Of a stretch of DNA of 5,773 nucleotides, positions 1-5,114 are shown in pieces (position 1 is the first letter of the stretch; each line of letters starts with the position of its first letter). This DNA is from Kiritimatiellia bacterium. GTDB taxonomy: Bacteria > Verrucomicrobiota > Kiritimatiellia > SLAD01. The position numbers and the translations under genes were made by a program. The notes beneath the pieces are model-generated. The model was not told the origin of the DNA and made no database searches. It saw only the letters and a program-made list of their open reading frames with translations. The stretch covers positions 1-5,773 of the forward strand of contig SKXR01000190.1 in the NCBI GenBank assembly GCA_007128275.1, given 5' to 3'.

Positions 1-191
1 CTTTGAGGAGGCGCGACATTGTCGGGACGATCTGGCCAATATTCTTTGCGTTCCTGTGGAAAGGCGGGAGGGATAAGCCCGAGCGGCTTGACCCCGGGGA
101 GTCCGGCTATCCGCAAGCGGACACCCTACTTCGTTATCGGTTGGTAAGGCCGTGGCTTGCGGCGCGTTGGGGATCGATCAACGCCCCCTAA
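1..191 (+). CDS. 3' end of an unidentified gene (partial, doubtful)
   Basis: This frame is open from the left edge to a TAA at 189-191, so any gene here began before the window. The roughly 62 visible residues include a hydrophobic stretch (IWPIFFAFLW, about residues 10-19) followed by a basic, proline-rich tail. G and C dominate third codon positions, as in neighbouring genes. I do not recognise a family. The end lies 17 bp before the stop of the glycosyltransferase remnant on the other strand, so the two would be convergent, like the mutase/glycosyltransferase pair further right. An alternative frame (from position 2, stop at 74-76, ending ILCVPVERREG) could equally be the true C-terminus; in that case 77-208 would be non-coding. 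Confidence 0.3.
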   Translation, partial: LRRRDIVGTIWPIFFAFLWKGGRDKPERLDPGESGYPQADTLLRYRLVRPWLAARWGSINAP

Positions 192-208
192 CGACGGCGA
201 CTACAAAA

Positions 209-537
209 TCACGCGAAGTGCTTTAGTTTGCGCCGAATAATGCCTGGAACTTGCTGAGCGAAACGAAGGCCTCTCGCAATCCCGGTTCTTTGCGGAAGAG
301 TACGTGTGCCCGGCAAATTGATCCGTCGGATGTCTTCCAGCAGCGAGGACCGATCCAGCCATTCGGCTTGAACAAAAAACGAGTAGTGCAGCACGATCTG
401 CGAACAATCGAGGATGTTGGTTTGGGCGTTATCCCTGATCCAAGAGGTCCAGCCGGGTTCGTCGGTTTCCGGAATGCCGCCCATCCGTTTCCAGTTAGCT
501 TTTCAACGAACAGAATGGCGTAATCCGCCCGGAAAGA
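209..537 (-). pseudogene. 5'-truncated, frameshifted glycosyltransferase remnant
   Basis: The minus strand encodes the C-terminal third of the same family as the intact glycosyltransferase at 1984-2994. Shared segments include GG(I/V)PE.DE.GW, HY.FFVQ..WLDR, SLLEDIR and N.PG.R, with about half the residues identical over some 60 aligned positions and no gaps there. The remnant ends at a TGA (209-211). It lacks the N-terminal domain with the DED metal-binding motif, so it should be inactive. Similarity continues upstream of the apparent ATG at 484 (NWKRMGGIPE against HWQEIGGVPE), then must change frame at an A-run (plus-strand TTTT, 500-503). Beyond that, SFRADYAILFVEK continues the alignment up to about 537. 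Similarity stops where the ribosome binding site of the mutase gene begins. The clear divergence from the intact copy argues against a recent duplication. Confidence 0.85.
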
Positions 538-543
538 AGGGGA
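536..543 (+). promoter_or_regulatory. Shine-Dalgarno site of the mutase gene
   Basis: GAAGGGGA lies 6 nt before the ATG at 550, a normal ribosome-binding distance, and supports that start. It abuts the broken end of the glycosyltransferase remnant, so any promoter for this gene must lie within or beyond the remnant. I see no convincing -35/-10 pair. Confidence 0.6.
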
Positions 544-549
544 TTTTAT

Positions 550-1956
550 ATGCAGCATATTGAGTATCTTATCATCGGCGGGGGGCCGACTGGTTTGGGC
601 GCGGCGACACGGCTTCAAGAAAAGGATCTGGACTGGACATTGTTGGAGGCCGAGTCGCACTTCGGCGGGTTGGCCCATTCGTTTGTCGATGACCAAGGGT
701 TCACTTGGGATTGCGGCGGGCACGTCCAATTCTCCCACTACGATACGTTCGACCGGTATATGGATATGGCGCTCGGTCCCGACGGCTGGAACACCCACCA
801 GCGGGAAAGTTGGGTATGGATTAAGAAACGTTTTGTACCCTATCCGTTCCAGAACAACCTGCATCGCTTGGATGCCGAAGATCGATGGGCCTGTGTCGAG
901 GGACTCCTCGAAGCCTGGCAGCGTTCTGTTTCCGTAGGCGGCGACGGTGCCATCGAAAACTTTGAGGACTGGATGCTGGCCACGTTCGGGCCGGGCATTA
1001 CCGAACTCTTCATGTACCCCTATAATTTCAAGGTATGGGCGTATCCCCCGCCGATGATGGACCATCATTGGATCGGTGAGCGCGTATCGGTGCCGGGACT
1101 GGGCGGCGTGTTGAAGTCCATTTGCACCGGGCAAGACGAAATATCCTGGGGCCCCAACAAGGTGTTCCGCTTCCCGAAGCAAGGGGGCACGGGCGCGGTA
1201 TGGGAATCCATCGGAAAGAGTCTTCCCAACGGCAAGATCCGACTCAATTGCGCGGTGACGGAAATCGATGCGAAGAAGAGACGGGTCACGACCGGGACGG
1301 GCGAGGCCTTCACCTACAAGCATTTGATAAGCACCATCCCGCTGAATCATCTTGTTCGATTGGCGCCCGGTGTGGTGAATCCCGTCGGGGCGGATGCGTT
1401 GCGCTACTCGGCAACCAACGTGGTCGGTGTGGGGCTGGACGGGCCCACGCCCGACCACCTCCGCACCAAGTGTTGGATGTATTTCCCGGATGCCAACAGC
1501 CCGTATTACCGAGTGACGGTTTTCACCAATTACAGCCCGCAGAATGCGGCTAAACCCGGCAGGCAGTGGTCGTTAATGACGGAAACCTCGGAAAGCCCCA
1601 TGAAGCCGGTCCGACAGGACAGCCTCGCCGAAGAAACGCTGTTGGCTTTGGAGGAGGACGGCTTGATCCCGGACCGGACGAAGATCTGTTCCGTCGTCCA
1701 CAAACGCCTCGACCAAGGATATCCGACGCCGTTCTTGGGAAGGGACGCCGTCGTGGATCCCATGTTGCGGGCTTTTGAGGCGGAGGGGATCTATAGTCGG
1801 GGTCGATTCGGGGCGTGGAAATACGAGGTGGCGAACCAAGATCATTCGTTCGCTCAGGGGTACGAATGCGTAGAGCGCTTGGCGGCGGAGGGGGGCGAGG
1901 AATATGAGCCGACGTTATTCACGCCCGATGTGGTCAACGCTCGCCGCAATGCCTGA
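550..1956 (+). CDS. glf: UDP-galactopyranose mutase, eukaryotic sequence type
   Basis: This cytoplasmic FAD enzyme (468 aa) should interconvert UDP-galactopyranose and UDP-galactofuranose, the donor for galactofuranose in surface glycans. The N-terminus has the dinucleotide-binding GGGPTGLG (10-17) with an acidic residue after strand 2 (E33). The flavin-side motif GGHVQFSHY is at 56-64. From memory of the Aspergillus fumigatus enzyme, the UDP and galactose ligands map well: Q101, N159, W163, R178, N203, W309, R321, Y328, Y391, R419 and Y425. Spacings agree too (R321-Y328, Y391-Y425). The segments PYPFQNN, YNFKVWAYPP, FRFPKQGGTG and GRFGAWKYEVANQDHS resemble fungal and protozoan mutases rather than E. 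coli Glf. The length also fits the eukaryotic type (about 480-510 aa) better than the classical bacterial one (about 370-390 aa). The start is set by the Shine-Dalgarno site. It is convergent with the glycosyltransferase, 27 bp apart. An automatic annotation might read only 'FAD-dependent oxidoreductase'. Confidence 0.92.
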   Translation: MQHIEYLIIGGGPTGLGAATRLQEKDLDWTLLEAESHFGGLAHSFVDDQGFTWDCGGHVQFSHYDTFDRYMDMALGPDGWNTHQRESWVWIKKRFVPYPFQNNLHRLDAEDRWACVEGLLEAWQRSVSVGGDGAIENFEDWMLATFGPGITELFMYPYNFKVWAYPPPMMDHHWIGERVSVPGLGGVLKSICTGQDEISWGPNKVFRFPKQGGTGAVWESIGKSLPNGKIRLNCAVTEIDAKKRRVTTGTGEAFTYKHLISTIPLNHLVRLAPGVVNPVGADALRYSATNVVGVGLDGPTPDHLRTKCWMYFPDANSPYYRVTVFTNYSPQNAAKPGRQWSLMTETSESPMKPVRQDSLAEETLLALEEDGLIPDRTKICSVVHKRLDQGYPTPFLGRDAVVDPMLRAFEAEGIYSRGRFGAWKYEVANQDHSFAQGYECVERLAAEGGEEYEPTLFTPDVVNARRNA

Positions 1957-1986
1957 GTCGATCGCCGGCGCGGCGAAACGGACTCA
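1954..1986. terminator. Hairpin between two convergent stop codons (possible bidirectional terminator)
   Basis: TGAGTC (1954-1959) pairs with GACTCA (1981-1986). An inner stem CGCCG/CGGCG (1963-1967 with 1971-1975) closes a GCG loop, with a small internal loop (GAT against AAACG). The outer arms contain the stop codons of the mutase (1954-1956) and of the opposing glycosyltransferase (1984-1986), so one structure would serve both transcripts. Neither side has a T-tract, so intrinsic termination is not established. Confidence 0.3.
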
Positions 1987-2994
1987 AGCGGGTTTTCGGT
2001 GCAAACGCTCCCGCAGCACCTCCGGAACCTGGCTAATCGTTCGGCCCAAGCGCGCCAAGGGAATCCGTGGGTGGCGCGAACCGGGCACATTTCCCGCACG
2101 AATGTCCTCCAACAAGGATGTTCGATCCAACCAGCGTTGTTGCACAAAGAAAGCGTAATGATGAACCAGGGCGTCGGCCACGAGTACGATGATCTTCCCG
2201 TTGGCTGGAATCCATTGGCCCCATCCATTTTCGTCTTCTTCCGGTACGCCGCCGATCTCCTGCCAATGCCGATAGTCGTAACAGATACAATTGATGCTGA
2301 ACGGATAGGAAAAGGTGAGAAAGGGCGGCGGTTTAGCCGCGCTCTTGGTTTTTGGTTCTTGGTTCTGGGTTTGTGGTCTCGAATCGCCGGTCTCAAGACT
2401 CCGGTCTGTGGTCTCAAGTCTCTTTCTGATCTCCTCGTTGGCTTGTTCGAGATGGAGAAAACGACGGATCATGAACTCCGCGCAGTGAGGGATAAGCCAG
2501 ACCGGCCCCATGCGGTCGGTAACGATCGGCTTGTTGAAGCGTCGAACAAACTCCTCGCCTAGCTCGGGGAAGGTGGTCAATAGATGGTAGGCGCCCCGCT
2601 GATTGTTGGTGACCACCGGGGTGATCAGTGAAAGTTGAGGATCCTCTTTGAAACGCTCGTGGGCTTCAATCAGCTTTAGATCCCAGTCCGCGGATACAAA
2701 GGTGTCTTCATCAATCTTGAAGTAGAGGCTGTCGGGATAGCGTTGCACGCAGGCATTCTGCATATCCGAGATCGGTTTCCCGCGCCCGCGTTCCCCCCAG
2801 ATAAAATCCCATGCGATATTCGGAAAGCGTTCAGGAAGGCTCTCTACATACCGTTTGTGGCGGCCGGTAACGCCGCTGCAAAGCATGCACACACGATCAA
2901 ACCGGGCGCCCGATCCCCCTTCCGCGAGCATGTCGACACATAATCGCAGGCAATCCAGGCGGTGGCTGGTCAAAATCATCAATATTTTCTTCAT
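1984..2994 (-). CDS. DxD-type (GT-A-like) glycosyltransferase, family not named
   Basis: The 336-residue protein begins MKKILMILTSHRLDC, typical of a nucleotide-sugar-binding first strand. It has a metal-binding type motif, KIDEDTF, with D95-E96-D97, followed by ITPVVTNNQ (124-132). The C-terminal part carries GGVPEEDENGW (248-258) and VHHYAFF (277-283). An acidic pair followed by a conserved His is consistent with a catalytic base and a metal ligand in GT-A enzymes, but this is inference. No signal peptide or membrane segment is evident, so it should act at the cytoplasmic face. Residues about 193-221 are a polar T/Q/K/P-rich stretch encoded by a heptanucleotide repeat array, probably a tolerated linker insertion. 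It is convergent with the mutase and divergent from rfbG. The ATG has no good Shine-Dalgarno site, so a start at M6 is possible. Donor and acceptor are unknown; UDP-galactofuranose is plausible from context. Confidence 0.87.
   Translation of the reverse strand: MKKILMILTSHRLDCLRLCVDMLAEGGSGARFDRVCMLCSGVTGRHKRYVESLPERFPNIAWDFIWGERGRGKPISDMQNACVQRYPDSLYFKIDEDTFVSADWDLKLIEAHERFKEDPQLSLITPVVTNNQRGAYHLLTTFPELGEEFVRRFNKPIVTDRMGPVWLIPHCAEFMIRRFLHLEQANEEIRKRLETTDRSLETGDSRPQTQNQEPKTKSAAKPPPFLTFSYPFSINCICYDYRHWQEIGGVPEEDENGWGQWIPANGKIIVLVADALVHHYAFFVQQRWLDRTSLLEDIRAGNVPGSRHPRIPLARLGRTISQVPEVLRERLHRKPA
2345..2421 (-). repeat. Degenerate heptanucleotide tandem array inside the glycosyltransferase gene
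   Basis: Read on the plus strand, this is eleven consecutive 7-mers in one phase: TTGGTTT, TTGGTTC, TTGGTTC, TGGGTTT, GTGGTCT, CGAATCG, CCGGTCT, CAAGACT, CCGGTCT, GTGGTCT, CAAGTCT. Most fit NNGGTYT. Three units equal seven codons, so translation gives a loose 7-residue rhythm (ETTDRSL, ETGDSRP, QTQNQEP). The array lies between the nucleotide-binding domain and the C-terminal region without breaking the reading frame. Confidence 0.75.
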
Positions 2995-3000
2995 GCCCTG

Positions 3001-3030
3001 ATTGTCTCAAAAGCGGATAAACAAGACAAC
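3001..3030 (-). promoter_or_regulatory. Short inverted repeat / possible glycosyltransferase promoter
   Basis: TTGTCT (3002-3007) and AGACAA (3024-3029) form a 6-bp inverted repeat with a 16-nt spacer just upstream of the glycosyltransferase start. On the minus strand the same bases can be read as a weak -35 (TTGTCT, 3029-3024) and -10 (GACAAT, 3006-3001), 17 nt apart and each matching 4 of 6 consensus bases. Transcription would then start almost at the ATG (2994), giving a leaderless message and accounting for the poor Shine-Dalgarno site. This is tentative. Confidence 0.2.
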
Positions 3031-3047
3031 ATCCTTTGGCCGCTCTG

Positions 3048-3118
3048 CTTCGCGACCTTCGCGCTCTTGGCGGTTAAGAAAGAAGAAGTTAACCGCAAAG
3101 TGCGCAACGGTCGCAAAG
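3048..3118. repeat. Long imperfect inverted repeat of the CGCAAAG type
   Basis: A 30-nt left arm (3048-3077) and a 30-nt right arm (3089-3118) are reverse complements at 25 of 30 positions, separated by the purine spacer GAAAGAAGAAG. The best-conserved ends are GGTTAA / TTAACC around the spacer. The repeat fills much of the divergent glycosyltransferase/rfbG intergenic region and ends 13 nt before the rfbG ATG. Its right end supplies the only weak Shine-Dalgarno-like bases there (AAAGG, 3115-3119). From memory, GCAAAG-rich palindromes of this kind are dispersed in many environmental bacterial genomes. A transcript would fold into a strong stem-loop. Confidence 0.85.
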
Positions 3119-3131
3119 GCTGGCAATAACA

Positions 3132-4229
3132 ATGAAGTGTTATCAACACAAACGCGTTCTTGTTACCGGCAATACCGGTTTCAAAGGGGCGTGGCTGACC
3201 GCTTGGCTGCATCAGCTCGGCGCCGAGGTGTATGGCTTGGCGTTGCCGCCGGAAAACGATCAATGGCTGTTTGCTCAGGGCGGATGGGACGCATGGTGCG
3301 ATCATCGGGAGATCGATGTCCGGGATGCGCCTGAAGTCAGGAGGCGGGTGGAGGAGGTGCAGCCCGACGCGATCTTCCATTTGGCGGCTCAGCCGCTCGT
3401 GCGCGAATCCTATAAGACGCCGGTGGAGACGGTGGCCACGAACATCATGGGCACGGCGCATGTGCTGGACGCGCTTCGACAGCTAAAGAAACCCTGTGCG
3501 GCGGTGATGGTCACGAGCGACAAGTGTTACGAGAACTTCGAGAAGGATCACCGGTATCGCGAAGATGAACCGATGGGCGGGCACGACGTGTATAGCGCGT
3601 CGAAAGGGTGTGCCGAATTGGTCATCGCGTCCTGGCGCCGCTCGTTCTTCCCGCCGGAAGGCGGCGTGGCTGTAGCCAGTGCGCGGGCGGGCAATGTCAT
3701 CGGGCCGGGCGACTGGGCGGCGGACCGTATTGTGCCGGACGCCATGCGCGCGTTTGCGGCCGGGCAACCGCTTGTCGTGCGTAATCCCGGAGCGGTGCGG
3801 CCGTGGCAACATGTGTTGGAGCCGCTGTCCGGGTATCTGTGGCTGGGCGCGCGGCTGATGTCCGCGGAATCGACGCTATATCGCGAGGGATGGAATTTCG
3901 GGCCGGAAGACGAATCGGCGCGTACCGTGGCCGATCTGGCGGACGTGATGGTGCGCGAGTGGGAAGGCGCGCGTTGGGAATCGCCCCCGCGCGAGGGGGA
4001 ACCGCATGAAGCCACGCTGTTGCAGTTGGATATCTCGAAGGCGAAAGAGCGGTTGAATTGGAAGCCGGTATGGAGCTTTGATGAGGCGGTGACGCACACC
4101 GTGCGAGGCTACCGCGAGTTGCTGGTGGCGCGAGGCGATGCGAAGCAAACGCGCGCGTTCATGACCCAGGAGATTCAGGCCTATACCGATGCGGCACAAG
4201 AGGCGGGGTTGGTCTGGGCGAGTGCGTGA
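3132..4229 (+). CDS. rfbG: CDP-glucose 4,6-dehydratase
   Basis: RfbG is a cytoplasmic extended short-chain dehydrogenase/reductase that converts CDP-glucose to CDP-4-keto-6-deoxyglucose using bound NAD, the second step toward CDP-linked 3,6-dideoxyhexoses. The 365 residues are close to the family length. Visible motifs are the nucleotide-binding TGNTGFKG (12-19), HLAAQPLVRESY (83-94), VTSDKCYEN (127-135, with the T/S-D-K group seen in this subfamily), and the catalytic YSASK (Y154, K158). ARAGNVIGPGDW (184-195) and VRPWQHVLEPLSGYL (222-236) separate it from dTDP- and GDP-sugar dehydratases. The motif sits very near the N-terminus, so the ATG at 3132 fits although the Shine-Dalgarno match (AAAGG, 12 nt away) is poor. 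Its usual partner rfbF lies downstream in the same direction but is separated by two unrelated genes. Confidence 0.97.
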   Translation: MKCYQHKRVLVTGNTGFKGAWLTAWLHQLGAEVYGLALPPENDQWLFAQGGWDAWCDHREIDVRDAPEVRRRVEEVQPDAIFHLAAQPLVRESYKTPVETVATNIMGTAHVLDALRQLKKPCAAVMVTSDKCYENFEKDHRYREDEPMGGHDVYSASKGCAELVIASWRRSFFPPEGGVAVASARAGNVIGPGDWAADRIVPDAMRAFAAGQPLVVRNPGAVRPWQHVLEPLSGYLWLGARLMSAESTLYREGWNFGPEDESARTVADLADVMVREWEGARWESPPREGEPHEATLLQLDISKAKERLNWKPVWSFDEAVTHTVRGYRELLVARGDAKQTRAFMTQEIQAYTDAAQEAGLVWASA

Positions 4230-4244
4230 GAGAAAAAGATCAGG

Positions 4245-4274
4245 ACAACCACGGATGACACAGATTTCACAGAT
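4245..4274. repeat. Dispersed-type low-complexity repeat (CCACGGATGACACAGAT)
   Basis: The stretch from ACAACCACGGATG to TTCACAGAT, 16 nt after the rfbG stop, consists of short related words (ACGGAT, ACACAGAT, TCACAGAT). I recognise the pattern as a widely scattered intergenic repeat in environmental bacterial genomes, recalled rather than searched. Only one copy is in the window. The whole 4230-4340 gap holds this repeat, the adjoining hairpin and a possible promoter. Confidence 0.5.
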
Positions 4275-4299
4275 AACCGATAAGCGCAACATATCGGTT
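4275..4299. other. Perfect 8-bp hairpin between rfbG and the small-protein gene
   Basis: AACCGATA (4275-4282) and TATCGGTT (4292-4299) are perfect reverse complements around a 9-nt loop (AGCGCAACA). No T-tract follows on either strand, so it is not a classical intrinsic terminator. It could be an operator, an RNA processing site, or part of the repeat beside it. Confidence 0.45.
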
Positions 4300-4325
4300 G
4301 GAGCGTGACAGGGCGCCATTATAAG
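4298..4325 (+). promoter_or_regulatory. Weak candidate promoter for the nucleotidyltransferase pair
   Basis: TATAAG (4320-4325) is a fair -10 match. TTGGAG (4298-4303), 16 nt upstream, is a poor -35. The start point would be about 4332, leaving a leader of only about ten bases before the ATG at 4341, which has no Shine-Dalgarno site. Based on motif resemblance only. Confidence 0.2.
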
Positions 4326-4340
4326 TGACATTATTTAGAT

Positions 4341-4619
4341 ATGCAGGACCAAGAGCACAAAATACCACATCCCTCGCCAGAAGGACGCCAACACGTCATT
4401 CGCGAAACCACCGAGCAGTGGGATGATTTGCCTCCGGGGGCGAAGGTGGTGGGCCGTCGGCGTACCTGCAGAGACACGAAGCCCGGCTATGGCATACAAC
4501 AATTGGCCAATGAACTGAGTAGTGGCCGGCTGCAGTGGCCCAAAGGGGTTTTTCGGTTCAAGACGCATGAGGAGGCAGATGCATGGTGGACGGAGCGGGT
4601 GACGATCAAGAAGCCGTAA
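4341..4619 (+). CDS. Small unknown protein paired with a nucleotidyltransferase (antitoxin-like position)
   Basis: The 92-residue product is soluble, with no signal peptide or membrane segment. The N-terminal third is polar (MQDQEHKIPHPSPEG), the middle has a basic patch (VVGRRRTCR, 36-44), and the C-terminus has KGVFRFKTHEEADAWW (68-83). I recall similar 'GV.RF.(S/T)HEEA..W' endings in small genes just upstream of MNT/AbiEii-type nucleotidyltransferases, but I cannot name a family. The ATG at 4341 is the only good start, because an in-frame stop lies at 4326-4328 and no other ATG follows; it has no Shine-Dalgarno site. The gene overlaps the nucleotidyltransferase by 37 bp in another frame, which suggests translational coupling. 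An antitoxin or partner subunit is inferred from position, not from a domain. Confidence 0.7.
   Translation: MQDQEHKIPHPSPEGRQHVIRETTEQWDDLPPGAKVVGRRRTCRDTKPGYGIQQLANELSSGRLQWPKGVFRFKTHEEADAWWTERVTIKKP
4569..4575 (+). promoter_or_regulatory. Strong Shine-Dalgarno site of the nucleotidyltransferase gene
   Basis: GAGGAGG lies inside the 3' end of the small upstream gene, 7 nt before the ATG at 4583. It fixes that start and implies independent ribosome entry or reinitiation on a shared message. Confidence 0.65.
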
Positions 4620-5098
4620 GAGCCCCGACTAGGGATGATTTGGTCCGGATCTGTCGAGATCTGAACCAGAGAGGGGCAAAGTATATTGTGTTGGGCGGCA
4701 TGGCGCTCATTGAAATGGGACTGGATCGGGGAACCATGGATATCGATTTTCTGGTGGACAAGGATCCCGAGAATATAGCCCGCATGTGCGCAGCCATCAG
4801 CCTCTTGCCTGACGGGGCGGCAAAAGAGGTCCGTAACTCGGACGTCGCCGAGTACAACGTGGTTCGGATCCATGATGATATCACGGTCGACCTTATGGGG
4901 TCAGCCTGTGGAATCACTTACCTTGAGGCCTTGGACGAGGTGGATTGGCGGGAAATCGATGGAGTCCGTATCCCGTTCGCATCCATCGAGCTGCTTTGGA
5001 AAACGAAACAGACTTATCGCGAGAAGGACATGTTGGACAGAGCATTTCTGCGAACCGTGGCTGCGGAAATGCAGGATAAGAAGCGCAAATCCACTTAA
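4583..5098 (+). CDS. MNT/AbiEii-like nucleotidyltransferase
   Basis: The 171-residue protein has the polymerase-beta-fold signature YIVLGGMALIEMG (34-46) then RGTMDIDFLV (49-58). G38-G39 form the nucleotide-binding turn, and D53 and D55 the first two metal ligands after the R-x-T. VDLM (102-105) supplies a probable third aspartate, D103. Near the C-terminus, IPFASIELLWKTK (130-142) and REKDMLD (146-152) match the K...R.KD..D segment common in AbiEii-like and related nucleotidyltransferases of type IV toxin-antitoxin and MNT/HEPN-type systems. All catalytic residues look intact, so it should transfer a nucleotide to RNA, protein or a small molecule; the target is unknown. No HEPN partner is visible; the only partner is the overlapping upstream gene. 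A resistance-type aminoglycoside nucleotidyltransferase is a less likely alternative. No terminator follows. Confidence 0.88.
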   Translation: MVDGAGDDQEAVRAPTRDDLVRICRDLNQRGAKYIVLGGMALIEMGLDRGTMDIDFLVDKDPENIARMCAAISLLPDGAAKEVRNSDVAEYNVVRIHDDITVDLMGSACGITYLEALDEVDWREIDGVRIPFASIELLWKTKQTYREKDMLDRAFLRTVAAEMQDKKRKST

Positions 5099-5114
5099 GC
5101 ACACCTTCCCCTCT

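Noticed and set aside
223..1458. A 411-codon open frame on the minus strand covering much of the mutase gene.
   Set aside because: The plus-strand mutase has conserved catalytic residues throughout. The minus frame shows no family features except the short SFRADYAILFVEK stretch, which belongs to the glycosyltransferase remnant and is joined to antisense sequence by chance.
2345..2421. Heptamer array considered as a CRISPR or phase-variation tract.
   Set aside because: Units are 7 nt with no spacers, and too degenerate for efficient slipped-strand switching. No cas genes are present.
1999..2562. A 187-codon plus-strand frame across the glycosyltransferase gene, and another minus frame at 1854-2417.
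   Set aside because: Both are shadows. The glycosyltransferase frame is supported by the DED motif, the HHY motif and similarity to the remnant.
2991..3461. A 156-codon minus-strand frame crossing the rfbG start and the intergenic repeat.
   Set aside because: It is antisense to the best-conserved part of rfbG, and its remaining residues (LRPLRTLRLTSS, TAKSAKVAK) are translated repeat, not a protein domain.
3548..4099. Antisense open frames over rfbG.
   Set aside because: The high third-position GC of rfbG leaves few stops on the opposite strand. No recognisable motif or ribosome site supports them.
4275..4299. Hairpin considered as a Rho-independent terminator of rfbG.
   Set aside because: No T-tract follows on either strand, and the stem is AT-rich at its loop end, so it does not meet the usual criteria.
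4341..5098. Cassette considered as an insertion sequence or transposon.
   Set aside because: There is no transposase, and I found no matching terminal inverted repeats or target-site duplications at its edges.
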